A stretch of 53,042 bases of DNA from Gemmatimonadota bacterium (GTDB lineage Bacteria > Gemmatimonadota > Gemmatimonadetes > Gemmatimonadales > Gemmatimonadaceae). Each line of letters begins with the position of its first letter. The stretch's first letter is position 1. The notes below the pieces were generated by a model that saw nothing but the letters and a program-made list of their open reading frames with translations, searched no databases and was not told where the DNA came from. The position numbers and the translations under genes were made by a program. The stretch covers positions 1 to 53,042 of the forward strand of contig JANYHJ010000008.1 in the NCBI GenBank assembly GCA_025359135.1, given 5' to 3'. This document shows positions 35,119 through 42,626 of this stretch, in pieces.

Positions 35119-36755
35119 GTGGTCTCCTTGAGGCGGAAGCGCTGCAGCTTGCCCGTATCGGTCTTGGGCAGCGAGGCCACGAACTCCACGAGGCGCGGAT
35201 ACTTGTACGGCGCGATGGTCGCCTTGACATGTTCCTGCAGCGCGCGCGCGAGCGCGTCGTTCCCTTCGTGTCCCGGCTTGAGGACCACGAACGCCTTGAC
35301 CGCCTGCCCACGCTCGTCGTCGGGCACGCCGACCACGGCGCATTCGCTCACGGCCGCGTGGGCGAGCACCGCGGCTTCGACCTCCGGCGCACCGATGTTG
35401 TAGCCCGACGAGATGATGAGGTCGTCCGTGCGTGCCTTGAAGAACACGTAGCCGTCGGCGTCCATGCTGCACGCATCGCCAGTGAGATTCCAGCCGCCTT
35501 GCACGTACCTGGATTGGCGATCATCGGCGAGGTAGCGGCAGCCGGTCGGTCCGCGCACGCCGAGGCGTCCGACCTCGCCCGGCGGAAGCGGCTGCACATT
35601 GTCGTCGAGCACGGCCACCGTGTACCCGGGTACGGCCTTGCCGATGGCGCCGATGCGCACGTCGGATCCCGAGGCGCCGATGAAGATGTGGATCATCTCG
35701 GTGGCGCCAATGCCGTCGAGCATCTCGATGCCCGTGGCCGCACGCCAGAGAGTGCGCGTGGCGTCGGGGAGCGCTTCGCCCGCCGACACCGACTGGCGCA
35801 GCGAGCTCGTGTCGAACGTGCCCGGCGACGCCTGCATCGCCAGCGCCATCGCGCGGTACATCGTCGGCGCCGTCCAGGTGATCGTGGCGCGCGTGGCCGC
35901 GATCGCTTGCAGCAATTGCTCGGGCGTCGCCTTCTCGAGCAGCACCGTCGAGGCGCGTGCGGCCATCGGGAAGCAGAGCAGGCCGCCCAGCCCGAAGGTG
36001 AAGGCGAAGGGCGGCGTTCCGATGCAACGGTCGTCCGCCTTGGCGCGCAGCACCTGCGCCGCGAATCCGTGGCACATGGCCATGACGTCGCGATGGAAGT
36101 GCATGCAGCCCTTCGGGACGCCGGTGGTCCCGGACGTGAACGCGATCAGGCAGACGTCGTCCGACGCGGTGGGGCATGCGGCGTACGCTCGCGGGGGCGC
36201 GCTGAGCGCGAGGTCGAGCCGGTCGGCGGCGTCGCCGCCCCACGTGCGCACGTGGCGCACGCTCGGCACGTCCGCCGCCGCGGGTGCGAGTTCCGCCATC
36301 AGGCGCGCATCGCAGAGCGCCGCGCTGCAGCGGCTCTTCTGCATCACCACGCGCAACTCCACCGAGCGCAGCATCGGCATCGTCGTCACTGCCACGAGGC
36401 CGGCCTTGAGCGTGGCGAGCCAAGCGGCCGCCATCCACGGACCGTTGAAGCCGCGAAGGAGAACGCGATTGCCCGGCACGAGCCCCAGCTCGCCGGTCAG
36501 CACGTGCGCGATGGCATCCGTCCATCGTTGAAGCTCCGCGTAGCTGATCGTGCGCCAACCGGAGCCCTCGGGTGCGATGATCGCTGGGCGGTCGCCATGC
36601 CCCTCGGCTACGGCATCATCGAGCATGAGCACCGCGGCGTTGAGCACCGGTGGGTAGGCGTAGGTGCCGGTCAGGTTCATCACGGGCCACTCCGACTCTG
36701 GCGGCAGGCTCGCGCGCGCGAAGCCGTCCACGTGGGCACTCGGATGAAAGGCCAT
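35115..36755 (-). CDS. Aryl-CoA ligase, probably 2-aminobenzoate-CoA ligase
   Basis: Activates an aromatic acid to its CoA thioester with ATP. It has 546 residues of the AMP-forming (ANL) family. N-terminal 'AHVDGFARASLPPESEWP' resembles known 2-aminobenzoate-CoA ligases. P-loop 'FTSGTTGVPKGCMHFHRDV' (206-), 'DGIGATEMIHIFI', 'GWNLTGDACSMDADGYVFFKAR' hinge region, and the C-terminal catalytic lysine in 'PKTDTGKLQRFRL'. The substrate call rests on this similarity and on the fused monooxygenase/reductase in the same operon; benzoate or salicylate are alternatives. Three bases separate it from the acyl-CoA dehydrogenase. Confidence 0.88.
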   Translation of the reverse strand: MAFHPSAHVDGFARASLPPESEWPVMNLTGTYAYPPVLNAAVLMLDDAVAEGHGDRPAIIAPEGSGWRTISYAELQRWTDAIAHVLTGELGLVPGNRVLLRGFNGPWMAAAWLATLKAGLVAVTTMPMLRSVELRVVMQKSRCSAALCDARLMAELAPAAADVPSVRHVRTWGGDAADRLDLALSAPPRAYAACPTASDDVCLIAFTSGTTGVPKGCMHFHRDVMAMCHGFAAQVLRAKADDRCIGTPPFAFTFGLGGLLCFPMAARASTVLLEKATPEQLLQAIAATRATITWTAPTMYRAMALAMQASPGTFDTSSLRQSVSAGEALPDATRTLWRAATGIEMLDGIGATEMIHIFIGASGSDVRIGAIGKAVPGYTVAVLDDNVQPLPPGEVGRLGVRGPTGCRYLADDRQSRYVQGGWNLTGDACSMDADGYVFFKARTDDLIISSGYNIGAPEVEAAVLAHAAVSECAVVGVPDDERGQAVKAFVVLKPGHEGNDALARALQEHVKATIAPYKYPRLVEFVASLPKTDTGKLQRFRLKETT

Positions 36756-36758
36756 CGG

Positions 36759-37940
36759 CTACGCCTCCCGCGACCGAACGGCCGCCACGGTCTCACGCCC
36801 GATGATGAGGCGCTGCACTTCGGACGCCCCTTCGTAGATGCGCAGCGAGCGGATCTCGCGGTAGAGGCGCTCCACCATGGCGCCGTGCTGGACACCACGT
36901 GCGCCATGCAACTGCAGCGCGCGATCGATGATCGACTGCGCGTGCTCCGTGGCCGCGAGCTTGGCCATTGCCGCTTCGCGCGTGGTGCGCGCCCCCGTCG
37001 TGTCGCGCAGCCACGCGGCCCGGTAGGTGAGGAGCGCCGCAGACTCGAAGTCGGTCGCCATGTCGCCGAGCGTGGCCTGTGCGAGCGGTTGCTGCGCGAG
37101 CGTCGCACCGAACATCGCGCGATTGGTTGCGTACGCGAGCGCCTCATGCAACGCGCGACGCGCGAACCCAAGCGCCGCGCCCGCCACCGTGACGCGAAAA
37201 ATGTCGAGCGTGCGCATGGCGAGCTTGAATCCGGCCCCCTCGTCGCCCAGCCGGTTCGCGGCCGGTATGCGGCACTGCTCGAAACGCAGCCGGGCCAGTG
37301 GATGCGGCGCGATCACGTCCATGCGCTCCGCGATGCTCAATCCCGACGCATCGGCCGGCACCACGAAGGCGCTGATGCCCTTGGCGCCCTTCGATGCCGG
37401 GTCCGTGCGCGCGAACACCGTATAGAAGTCGGCGATGCCGCCGTTCGAGCTCCAGGTCTTCTCGCCGCTCAACTCGTAGTGGTCGCCGACGCGCTCCGCC
37501 CGGCAGGCCATCGCGCCCACGTCGGAGCCCGCCTCGGGTTCGGTGAGCGCGAACGCGGCAATGGCCTCGCCTGACGCCACGCGGGGCAGCCACTGCTGCC
37601 GGAGCTCCGCGCTGCCCTCGAGGCTGATCGCGCCCGAGCCGAGCCCCTGCATCGCGACCGCGAAATCGGCGAGGCCATCGTGTGCCGCGAGACACTCGCG
37701 CAACAGCGTCAGGGAGCGCGACTCGATCTCGCCGCTGGCGCCGCCCCACGCGGCCGGCACGCAGTGCTTGAGCCAGCCCGCATCGCCCAGCGCGCGCACC
37801 CATGTACGGCACGCCGCATCCGTGTCGTCCGAGTGCGGCACCGGATCGGTCGCCGTCCACGCTTCCACCGCCTTCACGAGCGCCAGGTGACGGTGCTCGA
37901 AGAAGGGCCAGGCGAGACGATCGCGCAGCATCGCGTCCAT
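36759..37940 (-). CDS. Acyl-CoA dehydrogenase
   Basis: FAD enzyme that introduces a 2,3 double bond in an acyl-CoA. It has 393 residues, the family norm. 'LTEPEAGSDVGAM', 'LSGEKTWSSNGGIADFYTVFART', 'RLGDEGAGFKLAMRTLDIFRVTVAGAALG', 'YATNRAMFGATLAQQPLAQ', and 'RIYEGASEVQRLIIGR' with the probable catalytic Glu at about residue 370. ATG 37940 is taken as start, 2 bases after the crotonase stop; a second Met three residues on is possible. In the pathway it probably oxidises the reduced ring or the opened chain. Confidence 0.93.
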   Translation of the reverse strand: MDAMLRDRLAWPFFEHRHLALVKAVEAWTATDPVPHSDDTDAACRTWVRALGDAGWLKHCVPAAWGGASGEIESRSLTLLRECLAAHDGLADFAVAMQGLGSGAISLEGSAELRQQWLPRVASGEAIAAFALTEPEAGSDVGAMACRAERVGDHYELSGEKTWSSNGGIADFYTVFARTDPASKGAKGISAFVVPADASGLSIAERMDVIAPHPLARLRFEQCRIPAANRLGDEGAGFKLAMRTLDIFRVTVAGAALGFARRALHEALAYATNRAMFGATLAQQPLAQATLGDMATDFESAALLTYRAAWLRDTTGARTTREAAMAKLAATEHAQSIIDRALQLHGARGVQHGAMVERLYREIRSLRIYEGASEVQRLIIGRETVAAVRSREA

Positions 37941-37942
37941 GC

Positions 37943-38791
37943 TCAGTTGCCCTCGAATACGGGGGCTCGCTTGGCCGCGAACGCCTCGAACGCGCGACGG
38001 AAATCGGCGCTCTGCATGCACAACGCCTGCGCCTGCGCTTCCATCTCGAGCGCCTGTTCGATCGACACGCTCCACTCCTGCTGCAGCATCGTCTTGGTCA
38101 TGCCGTGCGCGAACGTCGGCCCCGCCGCGAGTGCCGCCGCGCGCGCGAGCACGTCCGTCTCGAGCGCGCCGGCATTCACGAGCGCGTTCCAGAAGCCCCA
38201 CCGCTCGCCCTCTTCGGCGCTCATCGACCGTCCCGTGTAGAGCAACTCGGCCGCTCGTCCCTGCCCGATGATCCGCGGCAGGAGCGCGCAGGCGCCCATG
38301 TCGCATCCGGCGAGTCCCACGCGCGTGAAGAGAAAGGCGGTCTTCGCGGCCGGCGTTGCGACGCGAATGTCGCTCGCCATCGCCAGGATGGCCCCGGCGC
38401 CCGCGCAGACGCCATCGACCGCGGCAATGATCGGCTGCGGGCAGGCGCGCATCGCCTTGACGAGATCGCCGGTCATGCGCGTGAACATCAGCAGCTCCGG
38501 CACCGCCATCGTTGTGAGCGGCTCGATGATGTCGAAGACGTCACCACCGGAGCAGAAGTTGCCGCCCTCGCCCGTCAGCACCACAACCTTGACGTCGCTC
38601 GCATACGTGAGCGAACGGAAGAGGTCGCGCAACTCGGCGTACGACTCGAAGGTGAGCGGATTCTTCCGCTCCGGTCGATTGAGCGTGATCACGCCCACGG
38701 CGCCGGCGTGCTCGGTCCGCCAGCGGAAGTGCGTGGCCGTGTAGGGCGCCAACGGACGGCGCGAGGCCGACATCGCGTCGGAAGCACTCAT
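37943..38791 (-). CDS. Crotonase-family protein lacking both hydratase glutamates
   Basis: It has 282 residues with an enoyl-CoA hydratase/isomerase fold: '[17 protein letters not shown]', the oxyanion-hole block '[15 protein letters not shown]' and '[25 protein letters not shown]'. Aligned by eye with rat enoyl-CoA hydratase, the two catalytic glutamates (E144, E164) are replaced by Ile135 and Arg157, and an aspartate (D164, in 'GCDMGAC') follows. A simple hydratase reaction is therefore unlikely. Crotonases with an Asp near this site (MenB, BadI) do C-C bond chemistry, so a ring-opening hydrolase in this pathway is a reasonable hypothesis. Its start overlaps the marR stop. Confidence 0.88.
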   Translation of the reverse strand: MSASDAMSASRRPLAPYTATHFRWRTEHAGAVGVITLNRPERKNPLTFESYAELRDLFRSLTYASDVKVVVLTGEGGNFCSGGDVFDIIEPLTTMAVPELLMFTRMTGDLVKAMRACPQPIIAAVDGVCAGAGAILAMASDIRVATPAAKTAFLFTRVGLAGCDMGACALLPRIIGQGRAAELLYTGRSMSAEEGERWGFWNALVNAGALETDVLARAAALAAGPTFAHGMTKTMLQQEWSVSIEQALEMEAQAQALCMQSADFRRAFEAFAAKRAPVFEGN

Positions 38792-39276
38792 TGGGGAGAA
38801 CCCTCGTGGCGGATGCTCGACTTGAGGTGGCCGAGCAGCGAGTGGAGTTGGGTGCGTTCGCGGGAAGAGAGCTTGCCGAGCAACCGGGCGATCCAGCGTT
38901 CATGTGCGCGCGCCATGCTCGCGAACGAGCGGCGTCCGTCGGGCGTGAGGGCCACGATCCAGACGCGACCGTCCTCCGGCGCGCGCCGCCGGGTCACGAG
39001 TCCGTCCGCGACGAGCGAGTTCACGAGCCAGGTGACGTTGCCGCCCGTGACGAGCAACCGCTCGGAGAGCGCGCCGAGCCGAAGGCCGTCCGGATTGCGT
39101 TCGAGTTGCGCGAGCAGGTCGAAGCGGGGCAGGGAGCTGCCGAACTCGCGTTTGAGCGCCGGCCCGATCTCGCGCTCGATCATCGTGCTGCAGGTGAAGA
39201 GGCGGAGCCAGAGACGCAGTGCGTCGTGGTCGTCGTCGCCGAGGCGGGTTTCGGGATCGAGTGCGGTGGCGGTCAT
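38788..39276 (-). CDS. MarR-family transcriptional regulator
   Basis: It has 162 residues. Winged helix in the middle: '[20 protein letters not shown]' then '[20 protein letters not shown]' (recognition helix) and the wing '[21 protein letters not shown]'. MarR proteins of aromatic-acid clusters usually repress their operon and are released by the aromatic-CoA. This gene lies inside the operon, third from the front, with ATGA overlaps on both sides, so it would be autoregulated. A likely target is the palindrome in front of the monooxygenase gene. Confidence 0.93.
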   Translation of the reverse strand: MTATALDPETRLGDDDHDALRLWLRLFTCSTMIEREIGPALKREFGSSLPRFDLLAQLERNPDGLRLGALSERLLVTGGNVTWLVNSLVADGLVTRRRAPEDGRVWIVALTPDGRRSFASMARAHERWIARLLGKLSSRERTQLHSLLGHLKSSIRHEGSPQ

Positions 39277-40037
39277 GCGAGCTCTCCGCCGTCGATGGCG
39301 ATCGCCTGGCCCGTCACCGAGCCCGCGTCATCGCGACAGAGCCACGCGACCGCCGATGCGACTTCCGCCGGCGTGATCAGCCGTCCCTGCGGATTGCCAG
39401 AGACCAGCGCGGCACGCGCGTCATCCACGCTCCGCCCCGTGCTCGCCACGATCCGCTCGACACTCGCGCTCACGAGGTCGGTGTCGGTGAAGCCGGGGCA
39501 GATCGCGTTGACCGTCACCCCCTTGGCAGCGACCTCGCGTGCGAGCGCCCGCGTGAGCCCCACGACGGCGTGCTTCGCGGCCACGTACGCTGTCACGTAC
39601 GGATAGCCCGTGAGTCCGGCCGTGCTCGCGATGTTCACCACGCGTCCAAAGCGGCGCGCGAGCATGCCCGGCAGGAGCGCGCGCGTCGTCAACACGGCGC
39701 CGCGGAAGTTCACGTTGAGCATCCGGTCGAACAACGCGTCGTCGGAGTCGGCGAACTTCGCGCTCTCCGCCGCGCCGGCGTTGTTCACGAGCATGTCCAC
39801 AGGAGCGGCCGCATTCGCCGCCTCGCATGCGCGGCTCACTTGCTCGGCGTTGGTGACGTCCGCTTCCATTACCAGGGTGCCGGCGGGCAACGTCGCGAGC
39901 ACGGCGTTCGCGGACGCACGACTCCGCACGAGCAGTGTCACGCGCGCGCCATCGGTGGCCAGGCGCTGCGCGATTGCGGCGCCGATGCCCCGATTCGCGC
40001 CCGTCACCAGCGCATGACGCCCCGCCAGCCCGCTCAT
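39273..40037 (-). CDS. Short-chain dehydrogenase/reductase
   Basis: It has 254 residues. NAD(P) motif 'TGANRGIG' (12-19), 'NNAG' in 'DMLVNNAGAAES', catalytic Ser138 in 'VNIASTAG', and Tyr151-x3-Lys155 in 'YVTAYVAAKHAVVG'. C-terminal 'CPGFTDTDLV' and 'SVTGQAIAIDGGE'. The start chosen overlaps the monooxygenase stop (ATGA); an open frame further upstream lies inside that gene. Likely a 3-hydroxyacyl-CoA or cyclic alcohol dehydrogenase of the beta-oxidation-like stage of the pathway. Confidence 0.92.
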   Translation of the reverse strand: MSGLAGRHALVTGANRGIGAAIAQRLATDGARVTLLVRSRASANAVLATLPAGTLVMEADVTNAEQVSRACEAANAAAPVDMLVNNAGAAESAKFADSDDALFDRMLNVNFRGAVLTTRALLPGMLARRFGRVVNIASTAGLTGYPYVTAYVAAKHAVVGLTRALAREVAAKGVTVNAICPGFTDTDLVSASVERIVASTGRSVDDARAALVSGNPQGRLITPAEVASAVAWLCRDDAGSVTGQAIAIDGGELA

Positions 40038-42478
40038 GTCAGCTCTCCAGGCTTTCGCGTGTCGGCGGGCGCAAGCAACGCGGCGGCGGCGCGTTCGCGC
40101 TCCATGAGACGCGCCAGCTGCTGCTGCCCGGAGCGATACTGCGCGGGCCACTCGGCGCCGCTCAACCCCCACTTGGCCGCCTCGAGCAGCGTCCATGCCG
40201 GGTTCGTGAGATGCGGTCGCGCGATCGCCACGAGATCCGCGCGTCCAGCCGCAAGAATCGAGTTGACCTGGTCGGCATCCGTGATGTTGCCAACGGCGAT
40301 CGTGGCGATGCCCGCCTCCTGCCTCACGCGATCAGCGAAGGGCGTCTGGAACATCCGGCCGAACACCGGCTTCTCTTCTTTCGTTACCTGGCCGCTCGAG
40401 ACGTCGATCATGTCGGCTCCAGCTGCCTTGAACGCCTTCGCGATGATCACCGCGTCGTCATCCGTGTTGCCACCCGGCGCCCAGTCGTGGGCCGAGATGC
40501 GCACCGACATCGGCTTGTCCACCGGCCAGACGGCGCGCATGGCGCGGAACACCTCGACGGGGAAGCGCAGCCGGCCCTCGAGCGTCTTGCCGTAGTGGTC
40601 GGTACGCAGGTTCGTGAGCGGCGAGAGAAATGCCGAGAGCAGATATCCGTGCGCACAATGCAGCTCGAGCCAATCGAAGCCGGCCCCGGCGCCGCGACGT
40701 GTCGCCTGCACGAACTCGTCCTTCACGCGCGCGAAGTCTGCCGGCTCCATGGCGCGCGCCAGCTGCGAGATGCCGCTCAGGTACTGCGTGGCCGACGGCG
40801 CGATGAGCGGCCAGTTGCCGTCGTCCAACGGCATGTCGACCGCGTCCCACATCCTCTTCGTCGAGCCCTTGCCGCCCGAATGCCCGAGCTGCAGTCCGAT
40901 CCTGGACGGCGTCCATTCATGCACGAAGCGCACGATGCGCGCCCATGCATCGCGTTGTGCGTCGGTCCAGAGCCCCGGGCACCACGGCGTGATCCGTCCT
41001 TCGGGCGACACGCACGTCATCTCGCAGAAGACGAGTCCCGCACCGCCCGCAGCTCGGCTGCCCAGGTGCACGAGGTGCCACTCGGTGGGCATGCCGTCGT
41101 TCGTCGCGGAGTACTGCGCCATCGGCGACACGACCACGCGATTGGCGAGCGTCAATCCGCGCACGGTGTACGGCGTGAACATCGGCGTGAGCGGCGCAGC
41201 CTCCGCGGCCGCCGGCGCGGCCTCGGCGCGTGCCGCCCCGGTCACAGTCGGCGCGAACGGAGTGGCATCCCGCGCGGCCGGACCATCGAGCGCATGCCGA
41301 CCCGCGAACCAGCGCTCGAAGGCCGCCACGTACGCGGGATCGCGCACGCGCAGGTTCTCGTGCGAGATGCGCTGCGAGCGCGTGAGCAGCGAGTACGCGA
41401 ACTGCTCCGGCGCGAACTGCGCGTAGCGGTCCACATGCTCGAACCACTCGGTGGAATTGCGCGCCGCGTTCTGGAGCTTGAGCACCTCCACCGAGCGTTC
41501 CGCCTGGTAGCGCGTGAGCGCAACGGGAATGTCACCCCTGGCGGCGGCGAGTTGCTGGTCCAGCGCGATCGCATCCTCGAGCGCGAGCTTGGTCCCCGAG
41601 CCGATCGAGAAGTGCGCCGTGTGCGCGGCGTCTCCGAGCAGGACGAGTGGCACGGCGCGGCCGTCGACGTCGAGCGTGTGCACCCACGACTGGCACGTGA
41701 CACGCGGAAAACGGATCCACATCGCCGACCCGCGCAGGTGCGCCGCGTTCGACCAGAGGGGCGCCCCCTCGAGAAACGGGGCGAAAAGCTTCTCGAGGTA
41801 CGCGATCGTCTGCGGCGCGTCCATCGCATCGAGGCCGGCCGCGAGCCACACCGACTCCGGCGTCTCGACGATGAAGGTGCTCGTCCCCTCGTCGAAACGA
41901 TACGCGTGCGCCTGGAACCAGCCGTGCTCGGTCTCGACGAACGCGAAGGTGAACGCCTCGAATCGACGCGGCGTCCCGAGCCAGACGTAGCGACATTGGC
42001 GCAGGTCGACATTCGGCTTGAAGCTCGAGGCGAACTGGTCGCGCGTACGCGAGTTGAGGCCGTCTGCCGCTACCACAAGGTCGGCGCCGATGACGCGCGC
42101 GATCGTCATTGCGTCGACGGAGTCGCGCTCGAATGCCAGCTGCACGCCCAACGCGCGACAGCGTGCCTGGAGCAGCGTCAACAGCGCCTTGCGCCCCACG
42201 CCAGCAAAGCCGTGGCCGCCCGAGCGGATCACCTCACCACGGAAGTGGACCTGGATGTCGTCCCAGCGATGCAGACCGTCGCGGATCAGCTTGCCTGATA
42301 CCGTGTCGGCCGCGCAGAGGTTCTCGACCGTCTGGTCCGAGAGCACCACACCCCAACCGAACGTGTCGTCCGCGCGATTCCGCTCGATCAGCGTCACCTC
42401 GGCGCGCGGGTCGCGCTGCTTGAGGAGAAGGGCGGAGTAGAGGCCGCCAGGACCGCCGCCGAGAATCGCCGAACGCAC
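40034..42478 (-). CDS. Fused flavin monooxygenase / old-yellow-enzyme reductase (2-aminobenzoyl-CoA monooxygenase/reductase type)
   Basis: It has 814 residues from GTG 42478, which gives the FAD motif directly at the N-terminus ('VRSAILGGGPGGLYSALLL', GxGxxG at 7-12); a GGAG site lies upstream. Residues 1-400 are a group A flavin hydroxylase with 'LLGDAAHTAHFSIGSGTKLALEDA' near 280-302. An Ala-rich linker spans about 401-430. Residues 431-800 are a TIM-barrel OYE reductase ('PYTVRGLTLANRVVVSPMAQYSA', 'LELHCAHGYLLSAFLSPLTN', 'VAIARPHLTNPAW'). This fusion hydroxylates and then reduces 2-aminobenzoyl-CoA in Azoarcus evansii; databases often call it salicylyl-CoA 5-hydroxylase/oxidoreductase. First gene of the operon. 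Confidence 0.93.
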   Translation of the reverse strand: MRSAILGGGPGGLYSALLLKQRDPRAEVTLIERNRADDTFGWGVVLSDQTVENLCAADTVSGKLIRDGLHRWDDIQVHFRGEVIRSGGHGFAGVGRKALLTLLQARCRALGVQLAFERDSVDAMTIARVIGADLVVAADGLNSRTRDQFASSFKPNVDLRQCRYVWLGTPRRFEAFTFAFVETEHGWFQAHAYRFDEGTSTFIVETPESVWLAAGLDAMDAPQTIAYLEKLFAPFLEGAPLWSNAAHLRGSAMWIRFPRVTCQSWVHTLDVDGRAVPLVLLGDAAHTAHFSIGSGTKLALEDAIALDQQLAAARGDIPVALTRYQAERSVEVLKLQNAARNSTEWFEHVDRYAQFAPEQFAYSLLTRSQRISHENLRVRDPAYVAAFERWFAGRHALDGPAARDATPFAPTVTGAARAEAAPAAAEAAPLTPMFTPYTVRGLTLANRVVVSPMAQYSATNDGMPTEWHLVHLGSRAAGGAGLVFCEMTCVSPEGRITPWCPGLWTDAQRDAWARIVRFVHEWTPSRIGLQLGHSGGKGSTKRMWDAVDMPLDDGNWPLIAPSATQYLSGISQLARAMEPADFARVKDEFVQATRRGAGAGFDWLELHCAHGYLLSAFLSPLTNLRTDHYGKTLEGRLRFPVEVFRAMRAVWPVDKPMSVRISAHDWAPGGNTDDDAVIIAKAFKAAGADMIDVSSGQVTKEEKPVFGRMFQTPFADRVRQEAGIATIAVGNITDADQVNSILAAGRADLVAIARPHLTNPAWTLLEAAKWGLSGAEWPAQYRSGQQQLARLMERERAAAALLAPADTRKPGELT

Positions 42479-42489
42479 GTGGGAGCTCC

Positions 42490-42501
42490 GGACTCGAGTC
42501 C
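42490..42501. promoter_or_regulatory. 12-bp perfect palindrome at the operon start (candidate MarR operator)
   Basis: GGACTCGAGTCC at 42490-42501 is a perfect palindrome placed at the predicted transcription start and just before the ribosome site of the monooxygenase gene. A second palindrome, GGAGCTCC (42482-42489), abuts it. A dimeric MarR protein bound here would block transcription of the operon that encodes it. Assignment to this MarR is inference. Confidence 0.4.
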
Positions 42502-42506
42502 CCACT

Positions 42507-42535
42507 ACGGTACGGCAAAGTCCTTCAAATTTCAA
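42507..42535 (-). promoter_or_regulatory. Candidate promoter of the aromatic-CoA operon
   Basis: On the minus strand TTGAAA (42535-42530) lies 17 bases before TACCGT (42512-42507). The -35 matches TTGACA at five of six positions; the -10 matches TATAAT at three. The predicted start near base 42500 leaves a leader of about 22 bases before GTG 42478. Confidence 0.4.
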
Positions 42536-42626
42536 GTATCCGTTTCCCGTACGGCCACCGTCGTGGCCGCTTGCTCGCCTCGTGCCGGGGGACATCTTCC
42601 TCCGTATTCCCTCAGCCCACGTCGCC

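Noticed and set aside
35094-37574. An 826-codon plus-strand open frame opposite the ligase and acyl-CoA dehydrogenase.
   Set aside because: It is rich in Arg/His/Ala with no recognisable domain, and the minus-strand genes in the same place have complete motifs and overlapping starts and stops.
39935-42298. A 787-codon plus-strand open frame opposite the fused monooxygenase/reductase.
   Set aside because: It is a shadow of the minus-strand gene, which has intact FAD and OYE motifs.
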